Source of the DNA: Pseudovibrio denitrificans JCM 12308
GTDB taxonomy: Bacteria > Pseudomonadota > Alphaproteobacteria > Rhizobiales > Stappiaceae
DNA: 64,000 nucleotides
Reading direction: 5' to 3'
Assembly (NCBI RefSeq): GCF_001310815.1
Contig: NZ_BAZK01000007.1
Location: 124,001-188,000 of the forward strand
In this document: positions 20,262 through 28,770 of the stretch, in pieces
Position numbering within the stretch: the stretch's first letter is position 1
Layout of the letters: each line of letters begins with the position of its first letter
Notes under the pieces: model-generated
What the model was told of the DNA's origin: nothing
What the model saw: the letters and a program-made list of their open reading frames with translations, nothing else
Database searches by the model: none
Program-made: the position numbers and the translations under genes

Positions 20262-21818
20262 TTATTTGGTCTGAGTAACCTGACCGTAGTCGATCCAGTC
20301 AGCGTGCTCGAACATTGGAATCTTCAGGCCCGGACGGGACAGGTTGAAGTTCGGCACCATCAGGATTGGAATAGCAGCCAGTTTGGTCTGCACGATTTCA
20401 CGGTGCGCTTCACGAACAAGTTCAATGACTTCTTCGCGGCTCTGCGCCTGACGGGCGTTGTCGAGGATGGTGTCCAGCTTGCCACCCGGTGCGGTATACT
20501 GGTAGCCCCACGGGGTTTTGGAGTGGAACAGGTTGTACAGCAGGTAGGTTGGGTCTGCGTTGTTGTTGGAGGCAAACTCCATGTACAGATCCGCTTCGCC
20601 TGTTGCCAGATAGGTGTCGTCGTAAACGCCTGAATCATCTACCTGAACCAGCTCAATATCGATGCCGATAGTGCGGAACATCTGCTCCAACAGCTCTGGC
20701 ATAGGGCGCACGCTGGAAACGTTCGGGTAAGCAGCAACAAGGCGCAGTTTCATCGCTTTGCCGTCTTTGCTGCGCATGCCATCGCTGCCTTTGGTCCAGC
20801 CCGCTTCATCCAGCAGGGCTTCTGCTTTCTGGATGTTGTAGTCAAAGCCGTCGACGTGATCGTCACCAAGACCAAACATCCAGTTTGGCAAAATGCCTTT
20901 CGCAACAACGCCTTTGCCGTTGAACAGCACCTGAGCGAGCTGCTCGCGGTTGATGGCGTACGCCAGCGCTTCACGAACGCGCTTGTCCTTCAGCGTGTCG
21001 TAAGGCGCCTTGCCGTGCAGGTTGGTCAGCAGAGCCACGTAACGGATTGGGCGGGATTCGTGCACCACAACAGAGCCATCTTTTGGCAGGCTCAGCAGCA
21101 TCTGAGGGGTGACCTCGGCTACGATGTCGACTTCCTTGTTCTGCAGTGCCAGCAAACGGACCTGATCATCAGCAATGAAGTGATAGGTGATGTTCTCGAC
21201 CTTCGGCTTCTCACCCCAGTACGCCTCATTGCGCTTCATGCTGATGGACTGTTTAGGCTGATAGCTGTCCAGCAGGTAAGGGCCTGTTCCGATTGGATTT
21301 TCTGCGCGATCACCATGAATGGAGAACAAGGAGGCTCCACGGTGGGTCATGTTTTCAATGACGAGTGAGGAGTTGATCTCGGACTTGAAGGTGAAGGTGT
21401 AAGGTCCGGTCTGGTTAAAGCTCTCCTGATCAATCTGCAGGAAGTCAGAGCGGCCCTGATCGTACAGCTTCAACGCGTCGATTGCGGCTTTTGCATCAAA
21501 GGTTTGTCCGTCATGGAACTTGATGCCTTCGCGCAGCTTGATGCTGTAGACGCCGTCTTTGTAGTCCCAGGTTTCAAACAGAACGCCTTGCGGAATGAAG
21601 TTTTCGTCTGGCTTTACAGCGGTTTCCACGATCTGCCCGGCTGGACGGCGGGTGGTGAAGTTGAACTTCTTCGGATCCACACTGTAGCGGTCTTTTTTCA
21701 CCGCAATGCGCAGTTGCTGGATGTCTTCCGCGTGCACTGTGGAGACGCCAGAAACCAGAGCAGGAAGCGACGCTGCCAGAATGCCACTGACGCTAAGTAG
21801 TTGTTTGAACTTGTTCAT
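20262..21818 (-). CDS. ABC transporter substrate-binding protein, family 5 (DppA/NikA-like)
   Basis: Periplasmic binding protein of 518 aa with a signal peptide ending near STVHA-ED. It contains NPIGTGPYLLDSY, ISMKRNEAYWGEKP and LRLVAAYPN, all standard for family 5. First gene of the five-gene importer operon running down to 16876. Two DUF2946-like genes, a family often found near metal handling, lie directly upstream, so a metal chelate or nickel is possible besides peptides. The ligand cannot be read from sequence. Confidence 0.87.
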   Translation of the reverse strand: MNKFKQLLSVSGILAASLPALVSGVSTVHAEDIQQLRIAVKKDRYSVDPKKFNFTTRRPAGQIVETAVKPDENFIPQGVLFETWDYKDGVYSIKLREGIKFHDGQTFDAKAAIDALKLYDQGRSDFLQIDQESFNQTGPYTFTFKSEINSSLVIENMTHRGASLFSIHGDRAENPIGTGPYLLDSYQPKQSISMKRNEAYWGEKPKVENITYHFIADDQVRLLALQNKEVDIVAEVTPQMLLSLPKDGSVVVHESRPIRYVALLTNLHGKAPYDTLKDKRVREALAYAINREQLAQVLFNGKGVVAKGILPNWMFGLGDDHVDGFDYNIQKAEALLDEAGWTKGSDGMRSKDGKAMKLRLVAAYPNVSSVRPMPELLEQMFRTIGIDIELVQVDDSGVYDDTYLATGEADLYMEFASNNNADPTYLLYNLFHSKTPWGYQYTAPGGKLDTILDNARQAQSREEVIELVREAHREIVQTKLAAIPILMVPNFNLSRPGLKIPMFEHADWIDYGQVTQTK

Positions 21819-21853
21819 TTCAATTCCAATCTTTGTCTGTAATCTTGCGAAAA

Positions 21854-22273
21854 TCAGAGAAAGACCGGAGGGGCTCGCGGGGCATGGCTTCGCCGTGGAA
21901 TTGCATAGTGCCCCACCTCGTTGGGGGCGAAGACATGCATTGGCTTTGCAGGTTCAAGGACAAAAATGCTCTGAGAAGCAGCTTCTGGTAGCTTCAGCGA
22001 AGCAAATGAGAACATACAGAACGCGTTGTTCTGCTTGTCTTTTTGCTCATCGTCTTCATCAGAGGTCTCTATGAAAATCTGCTGAAGGCCCTGCGAAGTG
22101 CAGATCGTGATTTCAAAACCATCCGTACCGGCGCGCGGCATCATGCCGGGCGGCGCGATAAGCTGCAGGATCACAAACCATGTTGCGAGCCAGCAGGCCA
22201 ATACGGTTGTCGGTTTCAAAGCCAAGTGAGTGCACCATGCGCTTGATGAGCCATCAGAGCCAACCTCAGCCAT
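21854..22273 (-). CDS. DUF2946-like small exported or membrane protein (paralogue 1)
   Basis: Small protein with one hydrophobic segment (VLACWLATWFVILQLIAPP), followed by GTDGFEITICTSQG and ending in PRAPPVFL. The ICTxxG segment plus a C-terminal APRAPP is the DUF2946 pattern. A paralogue lies at 22481-22875 with the same layout. ATG 22273 is the nearest in-frame start; an earlier one exists but adds unrelated sequence. Function unknown; position before a family-5 importer hints at metal or chelate handling. Confidence 0.6.
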   Translation of the reverse strand: MAEVGSDGSSSAWCTHLALKPTTVLACWLATWFVILQLIAPPGMMPRAGTDGFEITICTSQGLQQIFIETSDEDDEQKDKQNNAFCMFSFASLKLPEAASQSIFVLEPAKPMHVFAPNEVGHYAIPRRSHAPRAPPVFL

Positions 22274-22480
22274 TGCTGAGATTGAGGGGATAAGCGAGTG
22301 GCAGGAGCGGCGTCCTGCGGGTCCGATGCATGCAATTGTGGCACTGGCTTTCCTGCAAGCAGCCTGCAGAAAACCTTTGGTTGCCATGGGTTTGCATGAC
22401 GGAGCCAGAATGTCCTTTGAGAAAATAGCCCTTTTATGTCAGCATATTAGCCAAACTAAAAAAGGCCGGGACAAACCAGT

Positions 22481-22875
22481 TTATGCTTGGACGGGAGGTG
22501 CTCTGGGCGCAGCAATGCGCACGGTCGTTTCCGTAAGTGCAATACTTGTCGGAAGCGTAACCACATCAATAGGAAGGGGAGAAGCGTCGAACTCTGTGTG
22601 AGGGGAAGCGCTGAGTGCCTTGGCAACAACATTGCCGAACGCGCAATTGTCGTAGCTTCCTGCTCTTCAGCCTGCTGGATTTCGTTGCCATGTTCATCAA
22701 GCAGCACGGTTTGCATACCTTGCGCGGTGCAGATGACAATCTCAAAGCCGTCCTCTCCTCCGGAAACCATCATTCCGGGAGGTGCAACAAGCTGCATCAA
22801 CACAAACAGTGCAGCTAATACAGTCGCTTTGGCTTTTGTCAGTTTCACAGCAAACTCTAGTGACGCTAAGTGCAT
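22481..22875 (-). pseudogene. DUF2946-like small protein (paralogue 2), frameshifted
   Basis: It starts MHLASLEFAVKLTKAKATV, followed by a hydrophobic segment and GEDGFEIVICTAQG. The first frame then runs into unrelated sequence. Restoring one A near 22647 yields TTNCAFGNVVAKALSAS and a C-terminus of RIAAPRAPPVQA, matching the end of paralogue 1. Restored length about 131 aa. The match of both ends to its neighbour is the evidence for the corrected frame. Confidence 0.65.
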
Positions 22876-22932
22876 TTCCGCCTTAGGCTAGTACAAAATA
22901 CGTGTCAATGACTTTTACTTATCTCTCTTGTG

Positions 22933-23022
22933 ACTCTATGAAAAAATTTTAGTGGGCTGTGGTGCACTTTTGCTTGGTAGGCACAGGTAAGCGCTCAAGA
23001 AAATATCATGTTTTCATAGAGT
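22933..23022. repeat. Perfect 12-bp inverted repeat with 66-bp spacer
   Basis: ACTCTATGAAAA (22933-22944) and TTTTCATAGAGT (23011-23022) are exact reverse complements. They lie in the gap between the DUF2946-like gene and the HExxH gene. The spacer is AT-rich and shows no ORF. It may be paired regulator sites or the ends of a small mobile remnant. Confidence 0.5.
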
Positions 23023-23080
23023 TATTGCGCGCAAGAGGTGTAGAGACTACGGGAATAAACTGAGTACTGCCCAGATAGCG

Positions 23081-23776
23081 TTAAACCGCCGCAGCTTGAT
23101 AAGCCTGGGTTGCGTTGAGGAGCAGGGCAGATGGGTCGGAGGCGGTTTCAGGGTATTCCTGAACCTGCAGCAGAGACTGTAAGCCACTGACTTCGCTGGC
23201 TTCCTGCTCTTCACCACCGCCAAGATTCTTCTCGCGAAGCTCGGTGTAGGCTTGTGCCAGGTTGGTTTGAGCCTGAGCTGCAACGGCCTGATCCTGACCG
23301 GATGGCTGTGCGGGTGCGAGGGCTGCTGCGATGACGGTGGTCAGCTTTGCGATGCTGGCTTCTGGGTCTCCGGAGATCGGTGCGGAGTCAATTGAGACTT
23401 CGCCGCCAATGGCATAGCTGTGGCCGTCGGGGCCGCGGGTTTCGGTGTAACTTGGTGCACCAGCGAATGCGCCGCCGGCTGCTGCATGGGCTTGCTCGTG
23501 AGCGCGAACTTCCGCGTCGCGGGTCTTAAGCTCTTGAACTTGCTCCTGTTCTCCTTCGGAAAGCTGTCCGTTTTCATTCTTGGACTTTTCAGAGGAGGAC
23601 GAGGCTGCAACCGGGTTGGCGGAAAGGTCGCTGGTGATCGTGACCGAATCCTTCGGAACCGCATGCTCAATGGAAAAAGGCGTTGTTTCCTGCTGGTTTA
23701 CGCGTGCAGGCTGGGCCGCGTTGTAAGACGCGGGGCGAGCAAGTCCAGCAAATGAGGAGCCAATTCCATCTATCAT
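23081..23776 (-). CDS. Putative metalloprotease, SprA-related (CJM1_0395-like)
   Basis: Protein of 231 aa with a low-complexity N-terminal half and a conserved core: LKTRDAEVRAHEQAHAAAGG. HEQAH at residues 93-97 is an HExxH zinc-protease motif; the AGGxFAGAP and GPDGxxYAIGGEV segments that follow are diagnostic for this family. No signal peptide. Its substrate is unknown. It is monocistronic, with unrelated neighbours. Confidence 0.8.
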   Translation of the reverse strand: MIDGIGSSFAGLARPASYNAAQPARVNQQETTPFSIEHAVPKDSVTITSDLSANPVAASSSSEKSKNENGQLSEGEQEQVQELKTRDAEVRAHEQAHAAAGGAFAGAPSYTETRGPDGHSYAIGGEVSIDSAPISGDPEASIAKLTTVIAAALAPAQPSGQDQAVAAQAQTNLAQAYTELREKNLGGGEEQEASEVSGLQSLLQVQEYPETASDPSALLLNATQAYQAAAV

Positions 23777-23925
23777 AGGTTGAACTTATACAAGTTACCG
23801 GTGCTTTTGGTAAAGGGTTTTCTGGTACACAATTTTGTTAGGTGTGCTACGGTTTTGCTTTGGGCGTATGCTGTAAACCTGTGTATCTAAAGGAAAGATT
23901 GCGTGGGGCTTGAGGGAATTCGGGA

Positions 23926-24561
23926 ATGATTGAAGATTTGAGCCGGTCTCAGCAGGAGATATTGGATGCTGCCGCCGAGTGCTTCATGAAGATGGGGCCG
24001 GATGTGGCTTCCATTGATGATATCGCCGGTCTTCTGGGGTCCACGAAAGGCCGTGTCTACCACCATTTCCGCTCCAAGGGCGAACTGCTTTATGCGGTGC
24101 GCCTGCGCTCAGTTTCCCTGCTGATGGAACGGGTTAGCCCAATCGCCGCGCAGGATATTCCCCCACTGGAGAAGCTGCGCGCCATGTCGTTTGCCCATGT
24201 GCTGCGCATTCTCAAATTCCTGAGTTATCACCGTGTTGTCAGCGAAGACACGCGCATGTTCTTCCGTGGGTCGGCGAAACCGCATGAGAAGGAGATGATT
24301 GAGCAGATCATTGAAATGCGCCGCTCCTATGAGAACTTGTATCGTGCGGTGCTGACAGAGGGCATAGAAGCTGGCGTGTTCGCCAATCAGTCCGTCTCCA
24401 TCACCTTGCATTCCATCATTATTTTGATGAACGGCCCATGCTTCTGGTACTCCCCGCGTCCCGAGCAAACCGACAAGGACGTTGAGGAAATTGCCCGCAG
24501 CGTGTCTGATCTGGTGCTGCGTGCTGTGGTGGCTGACCCGGCAGTGCTGGAAACGGCTTAG
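23926..24561 (+). CDS. TetR-family transcriptional regulator
   Basis: TetR regulator of 211 aa. The N-terminal HTH (ASIDDIAGLLGSTKGRVYHHFRSKGELL, residues about 25-52) is clear; the ligand domain is divergent. The family members most similar in layout control acyl-CoA or steroid catabolism. It might bind the palindromes at 2653 and 8442, but no such site is present in front of this gene, so the link is only a suggestion. Confidence 0.87.
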   Translation: MIEDLSRSQQEILDAAAECFMKMGPDVASIDDIAGLLGSTKGRVYHHFRSKGELLYAVRLRSVSLLMERVSPIAAQDIPPLEKLRAMSFAHVLRILKFLSYHRVVSEDTRMFFRGSAKPHEKEMIEQIIEMRRSYENLYRAVLTEGIEAGVFANQSVSITLHSIIILMNGPCFWYSPRPEQTDKDVEEIARSVSDLVLRAVVADPAVLETA

Positions 24562-24671
24562 CGCCCGCTCCCAACGGGGATATCTCGTTTGCGTTGAAAT
24601 GTGCGTTGGTTTGCGCGCTTTTGCGTTTTTCTGCGTTGCTGTGTTTTGGCGAGCCTCGCCAGCCCGTCGCG

Positions 24672-25059
24672 TCAGTCCGCGTGTAGATTTTCCAGCAGCG
24701 GACACTGCACATTGCCGCTTTCGCAATTTCCCATCAGCTCCTCCAGCGCCTTTTCCAGTTGGCGAAGGCTTTCGATTTTTTCACGCACAGATTCCAGATG
24801 TGCTTTGCTCATATCATGAGCGATTTTACAGTTTTCGTCCTGCTGCTCGCCGAGACTCAGAAGTGCCTGTGCATCTTTGATGGTGAAGCCCAGATCCCGG
24901 CAGCGTTTGATAAAGCGCAGGTGGCCGATTTCCTTCTCAGTGTAGGCGCGGCGCCCATTATCCCCGCGCTGGTTTGGCAACGATGCCTTCGCGCTCGTAG
25001 TAGCGGATCGTTTCAATGGCAACGCCGCTGCGCTTTGAGGCTTCTCCAATCGCGAACAT
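24672..25059 (-). pseudogene. merR: MerR mercury-responsive regulator, frameshifted
   Basis: The N-terminal wing-helix (MFAIGEASKRSGVAIETIRYY, from ATG 25059) is out of frame with the rest (DNGRRAYTEKEIGHLRFIKR). The break is at the GGGG of 24962-24965 on this strand; loss of two bases or gain of one would explain it. The effector part has Cys at ENCKIA and the pair GNCESGNVQCPL, matching the three mercury-binding cysteines of MerR. It is divergent from a MerT-like gene, across a canonical MerR promoter. Confidence 0.8.
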
Positions 25060-25074
25060 GTGAACTCTCCCGCC

Positions 25075-25105
25075 TTGATCCTGTAGCCACTACAGCATTT
25101 ATAAG
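25075..25105 (+). promoter_or_regulatory. MerR-type promoter with 19-bp spacer and operator dyad
   Basis: -35 TTGATC (25075-25080), then CTGTAGCCACTACAG (perfect 6+6 dyad, 25081-25095) and -10 TATAAG (25100-25105). The spacer is 19 bp, the overlong distance that MerR proteins correct by DNA untwisting. It sits between the merR locus and the MerT-like gene and would drive the latter. Confidence 0.88.
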
Positions 25106-25146
25106 CCTGAGGCAGAACCTTCTCAACCGAACAAACGGACCGGCCA

Positions 25147-25470
25147 ATGAAGACCTTTCTCAAAATGAGCTATGCGGGCTCGTTCACCTCGCTGGGGGTT
25201 GCCACTTGCTGTGTGCTGCCCATCGCTTTGATGCTGGCCGGGCTTGGCGGCAGTTGGCTGGCGGTGTTCGGCAAGATCGCGGCTGCAAGCTACGTCGTGC
25301 TGGTGGCGTCTTCCGTGTTGTTGATGCTGGCGTGGGGTGTTGCTGTGCACCGGGGCTCTGTGGTCCGCCTGAAAACACATTTGCTGCTGAGCACCATCGT
25401 GACGGCACTGGCCTGGGCTATCGTGTTCAACGAAACCGCCATAAACGACCACCTGATCAGCCTGATGTGA
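25147..25470 (+). CDS. MerT-like mercuric ion transporter
   Basis: Inner-membrane protein of 107 aa with three membrane segments. Vicinal Cys21-Cys22 in ATCCVLPIALMLAGLGG match the first-helix mercury-binding pair of MerT. The second cysteine pair usual in the MerT cytoplasmic loop is not present. It is under the MerR-type promoter and 4 nt before the GDCCVxC gene. No merP or merA is nearby, so uptake without local reduction would be unusual. Confidence 0.75.
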   Translation: MKTFLKMSYAGSFTSLGVATCCVLPIALMLAGLGGSWLAVFGKIAAASYVVLVASSVLLMLAWGVAVHRGSVVRLKTHLLLSTIVTALAWAIVFNETAINDHLISLM

Positions 25471-25474
25471 TGCC

Positions 25475-25690
25475 ATGACCAAAACAGTGATGCTTGAAAG
25501 CACCGTGACTTGCCCGGAATGCGGCCACCGCGAAACCGAAGTGATGCCCACCGATGCCTGCCAATGGTTTTATGAGTGCAAAGGCTGCGGCACCCTGCTG
25601 AAACCTCTGCCCGGCGACTGCTGCGTCTACTGCTCTTACGGCACCGTCCCTTGCCCACCAATCCAGCTGGATGAGGCGTGCTGCGGCTAG
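25475..25690 (+). CDS. GDCCVxC-domain protein
   Basis: Cysteine-rich protein of 71 aa. CPECGH, CKGCGT and GDCCVYCSYGTVPCPPIQ define the GDCCVxC family, which includes selenoprotein members and is often found in mercury-resistance loci. Here all positions are Cys codons (TGC), so it is the non-seleno form. Probably a metal-binding or thiol redox protein; function not established. Co-transcribed with the MerT-like gene. Confidence 0.82.
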   Translation: MTKTVMLESTVTCPECGHRETEVMPTDACQWFYECKGCGTLLKPLPGDCCVYCSYGTVPCPPIQLDEACCG

Positions 25691-25696
25691 CCCTGA

Positions 25697-25830
25697 CCGC
25701 AAAGCTTTCACATCGCGCAGGCTCAACGTAAATCGATGACAGGCCCAAACGGTGTAGCCGACGATACTGCGCGGAAACGGTAGCCTTTCAGGCGCGGTAA
25801 AGCATCAAGATCAAACGTGGTTTTCACTTA
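25697..25830 (-). mobile_element. IS6-family transposase N-terminal remnant
   Basis: Read leftward from about 25830, one frame gives LDALPRLKGYRF and the next frame continues PRSIVGYTVWACHRF, then TLSLRDVKALRSG. This matches the N-terminus of alphaproteobacterial IS6 transposases (xRFPxxIIxxxVWxYxRFxLSxRDVE). A one-base loss near 25773 separates the frames, and similarity stops by about 25697, next to the GDCCVxC stop. The rest of the transposase and the inverted repeats are gone. The remaining gap to 25971 shows nothing else. Confidence 0.6.
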
Positions 25831-25971
25831 ACTCAATTCGCCAATTTCAACAAATTGACAAAGCCCTTACTACAACCACCCGCAGCGCATAACTCAAGCT
25901 GCTGCGTAATCGGGGAGCGGATCCACTTATAAAACGCGCTCACCTGTCCAAACAAACGGGACCACCTCACT

Positions 25972-26379
25972 TTAATACTGAGAGGCATTAAGGGAGTTAA
26001 TAGTCAGGCTCCAAAGTTTTACGAGTTTTATGAACTCATCCAGTCTTTCCTCAAACATTTGGAAATCGAGTTCTGAGGCTGAAAATCTTGAGTTTAGAGC
26101 GGGTTGGTTATCGCCTTCGGTCATTGCAAGTGCTGCATTGCCGGTGCCTTTGCCGAGTAAATTGGCCTGAAGCAGGAGTTGATACCCAGTCAGGCGCTTA
26201 TCTGTTTCAATATCAGGCAGATGAGCAAACAAGATCATTTCATCTTGTTTATTAGCGGCAATCGTAAGGATGAACTCCTCTTCAATATCAAGTGAACAAG
26301 TTCCGTCCTTATCCAATTTCAGATGTGGTAATCCAATTTTTTTGCCAAGATTGGTTATGAGTGTTTCGATGTTGCTCAT
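25972..26379 (-). CDS. CesT-like type III secretion chaperone
   Basis: Small acidic protein of 135 aa. LITNLGKKIGLPHLKLDKDG, then LLLQANLLGKGTGNAALAM and MFEERLDEFIKLVKLW follow the CesT/Tir chaperone pattern (alpha, beta, dimerisation helix). ATG 26379 follows GAGGAGC. It lies downstream of the 666-aa gene on the same strand, the usual effector-chaperone pairing. No type III apparatus genes are in the window. Confidence 0.75.
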   Translation of the reverse strand: MSNIETLITNLGKKIGLPHLKLDKDGTCSLDIEEEFILTIAANKQDEMILFAHLPDIETDKRLTGYQLLLQANLLGKGTGNAALAMTEGDNQPALNSRFSASELDFQMFEERLDEFIKLVKLWSLTINSLNASQY

Positions 26380-26402
26380 GATGCTCCTCATAGCCTTGGG
26401 AT

Positions 26403-26508
26403 CTAGAGCGTGTCGCGTTCATTAGCACTCAAGCTACACACTCTGACATATTTATCGGAGCGAATTCTTATCATTTCATTGAATCCCATCATATGGAACG
26501 CGCTCTAG
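26403..26508. repeat. Imperfect palindromic intergenic element, about 106 bp
   Basis: CTAGAGCGTGTCGCGTTC on the left is complementary, with a 4-nt interruption, to GGAACGCGCTCTAG on the right. Size and ends resemble RIME-type intergenic repeats of Rhizobiales. Its right end supplies the TAG stop of the 666-aa gene. It separates that gene from its chaperone gene and may tune the downstream message. Confidence 0.55.
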
Positions 26509-28505
26509 GCTTTATCTTTGGCGTTTTCTGCCGCGTAGCTATGTTCATCAAAATAATTTACCGTCGCGTCGAGTGCATGTTCTTTTGCTCTCCCCAGAGC
26601 CTGGCCCGTTTCTGTTCCGTCATAAAGGCCAATAAAATCATTGAGGTCTGACACGTAGTCAGTTGGATTAGATGGTTGATCATCTGGAGTAGTTTTTTCT
26701 AAACCAAGATTAAGCTCTAACTCTCCATCCAGGTACTGTCCGGTCCATAGTGCCTCATGAATTGCATGTCCGCCGTCATAGGTCAGGAACATGGTGGTGA
26801 GGAGCATGTAATCTTTCGGGTCCGGAACTGTATTCTCATTATCGCTGTTCTCCATGAGATGCTTTAAGAAAAACAGATTCAGGTTTGTTGAACCCGAGAC
26901 ACCGCTGGCAACCGGTATCCCATGTTTTAGTGCTTTAAGCTGTGTTTGCGACGGTTTTTCCAGCACCGGGATATTGCGTCGGGATGGATGCGTGCTTGGG
27001 ATTTTAGTTTGGTCGTCTTCAAAGGTGACAGCACCAGGCTGGTAATCGAGTGTAATTCCAGCCTGTAATTTATCTGATACTTCACTGGTGCCGAAAAGAT
27101 TTCCTGGCGCTGTTCTGCGATTAGCTTCTCGGTGTACAAGCTGATAAGCTTTGTTCGCTTTATGTATAAAGCTGACCAGATCTTGTTCTCCCTCTTTTAC
27201 TGGAGGGCGGTCTTCAGGCCATTGATTGGTGAGGATATTATTAAGGTTCACACAGAGTTTAACCGTTAACATTGGGACAGCGATGGCTTCGTAACCATTG
27301 GTCGTTGGAGCGCTCAGAAAATCTTGTAAATTCTTAAATGCGTCCTCTGCTGGGCAGTCTGCCAGTTTTTGTAGTTGCGGGCATTCAGTTATCCAAAACC
27401 TCTTATCGCGCTGCAGAGCCGACTGAAGATTTTTGGCAAGATCTTGCTGGACACGGGGTGTCTGTTCTGAAACCGTTTGAAGAGTGCCTAGCTTTGCTGT
27501 GTGTCCGGCATCTAAAACTGACTGCGGGGGATTGTGAACAAGGTCTGCAACCAGATTGCTGTCAAGTACCCTTGAGTAAACGGCATCGTGTAGTCTTGTA
27601 AGGGGTTGCTCGTCTGATTTTCCCATCTGTACGGAAAATTCTATCGCCCGTGCTGCAAGTTCCTCAAGGCCGTTGTCTTTTAGCTCTTTTGCTGACTTGT
27701 ATAATATAGCCCGTGTTTCCGGCACTGACAGCTGATGGCCAAGAATCTGTTTTCTTACAACTTCATCAACTTTGTCCAATGCGATAGATGCTGTTTGGTC
27801 TAGATCCGGATTTTGCTTTTCTTTTTTTAGCAGAGAGAGAAAGTTCGTGGTGACTTCGCCAGGTGTGCGGGGAACTTCGCCCCCTTGTGCTGCGTTTTTT
27901 CTTCTCTGATTTTTGGGATACACGATATTGGTATGAACATCTTTTAATGAAAGAGCGACTGCTTCCTTCAGGACGGGATTGTCAGCGTTACTCAGAACAT
28001 TGAGTGAACGGGTGATACTTGAAATGCCGTCGTCATCTGCATCTTCTGCCAATTTCATAACTTTGGATGTGATTTGCTTGGAAGCCTCTATAGGATCTTC
28101 TGGTACTGACTTGCCTTCGAAGAAAACCTCCATGGTTAGTCTGGTTCCAAAGTCCTTGGCATCGTCGAAAAGATCATTTGCTCTTTTTACGGTTTTTTCG
28201 GAGATCTCAGTTGGAGATTTAAGCGCCCTTTCAAGTAATTTCAGTGTTCGAATAGTGCTCCTTTTCGCTAAAAAATGATCAGCAACTTTTCCGGCTACAT
28301 CTTGGGTGAAAACGGCATTAAGTTCATCCTTAAGTGCTGTCACGGTAGATTTGCTTTGAAGTGCCTCTTTTATCTCAAAGTCAAGCAGGCCTTCTGATGC
28401 CTGCTCAGTGCCATCAGTTTGGTCCTCGGGGAAATTAAGTTGTAAACAGCTATAAACTTTCTGAGCCCATGTCTGCTCTACCGGAGTTATCTTACGTTTG
28501 GGCAT
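26505..28505 (-). CDS. Large unknown protein, putative type III effector
   Basis: Protein of 666 aa that I do not recognise. It has no signal peptide or membrane segment and is rich in charged helices through residue 400. The C-terminal third is more globular, with GVSGSTNLNLFFLKHL near residue 538 and GGHAIHEALWTGQYL near 577, a spacing of Ser and His residues that could form a catalytic site. Base composition is more AT-rich than in most neighbours. The CesT-like chaperone gene directly downstream is the main reason to propose secretion by a type III system. The 265 bp upstream are AT-rich and carry no gene. Confidence 0.55.
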   Translation of the reverse strand: MPKRKITPVEQTWAQKVYSCLQLNFPEDQTDGTEQASEGLLDFEIKEALQSKSTVTALKDELNAVFTQDVAGKVADHFLAKRSTIRTLKLLERALKSPTEISEKTVKRANDLFDDAKDFGTRLTMEVFFEGKSVPEDPIEASKQITSKVMKLAEDADDDGISSITRSLNVLSNADNPVLKEAVALSLKDVHTNIVYPKNQRRKNAAQGGEVPRTPGEVTTNFLSLLKKEKQNPDLDQTASIALDKVDEVVRKQILGHQLSVPETRAILYKSAKELKDNGLEELAARAIEFSVQMGKSDEQPLTRLHDAVYSRVLDSNLVADLVHNPPQSVLDAGHTAKLGTLQTVSEQTPRVQQDLAKNLQSALQRDKRFWITECPQLQKLADCPAEDAFKNLQDFLSAPTTNGYEAIAVPMLTVKLCVNLNNILTNQWPEDRPPVKEGEQDLVSFIHKANKAYQLVHREANRRTAPGNLFGTSEVSDKLQAGITLDYQPGAVTFEDDQTKIPSTHPSRRNIPVLEKPSQTQLKALKHGIPVASGVSGSTNLNLFFLKHLMENSDNENTVPDPKDYMLLTTMFLTYDGGHAIHEALWTGQYLDGELELNLGLEKTTPDDQPSNPTDYVSDLNDFIGLYDGTETGQALGRAKEHALDATVNYFDEHSYAAENAKDKA

Positions 28506-28770
28506 ATGGGGCTCCAGAGTTCATATTATTAAATATGAGATATATTATCTGGAGGTAATTTTGATACTCAGTTGTGTAGTTTTGGTGTAGTTAAATATCA
28601 AAATGAGTATATAGTTTTATTTTGTATTTCTGCTTGGTAGCTTGATTTTTATTGTAACACTACTTTTGAAGGAAAAGAGAAGACCTCGGTCTCTCGTTTT
28701 CCATGAGTGACGTTGCTCACTTGGGGTGACTCGCTTAGGCTCTGGCTTGTTTGTCTTTGAGTGGTGTCAG

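Noticed and set aside
25610-25640. Selenocysteine in the GDCCVxC protein
   Set aside because: All cysteine positions are TGC; no in-frame TGA is present.
25290-25748. Minus-strand ORF under the MerT-like and GDCCVxC genes
   Set aside because: Opposite-frame shadow. Only its upstream part overlaps the IS6 remnant, in the wrong frame.
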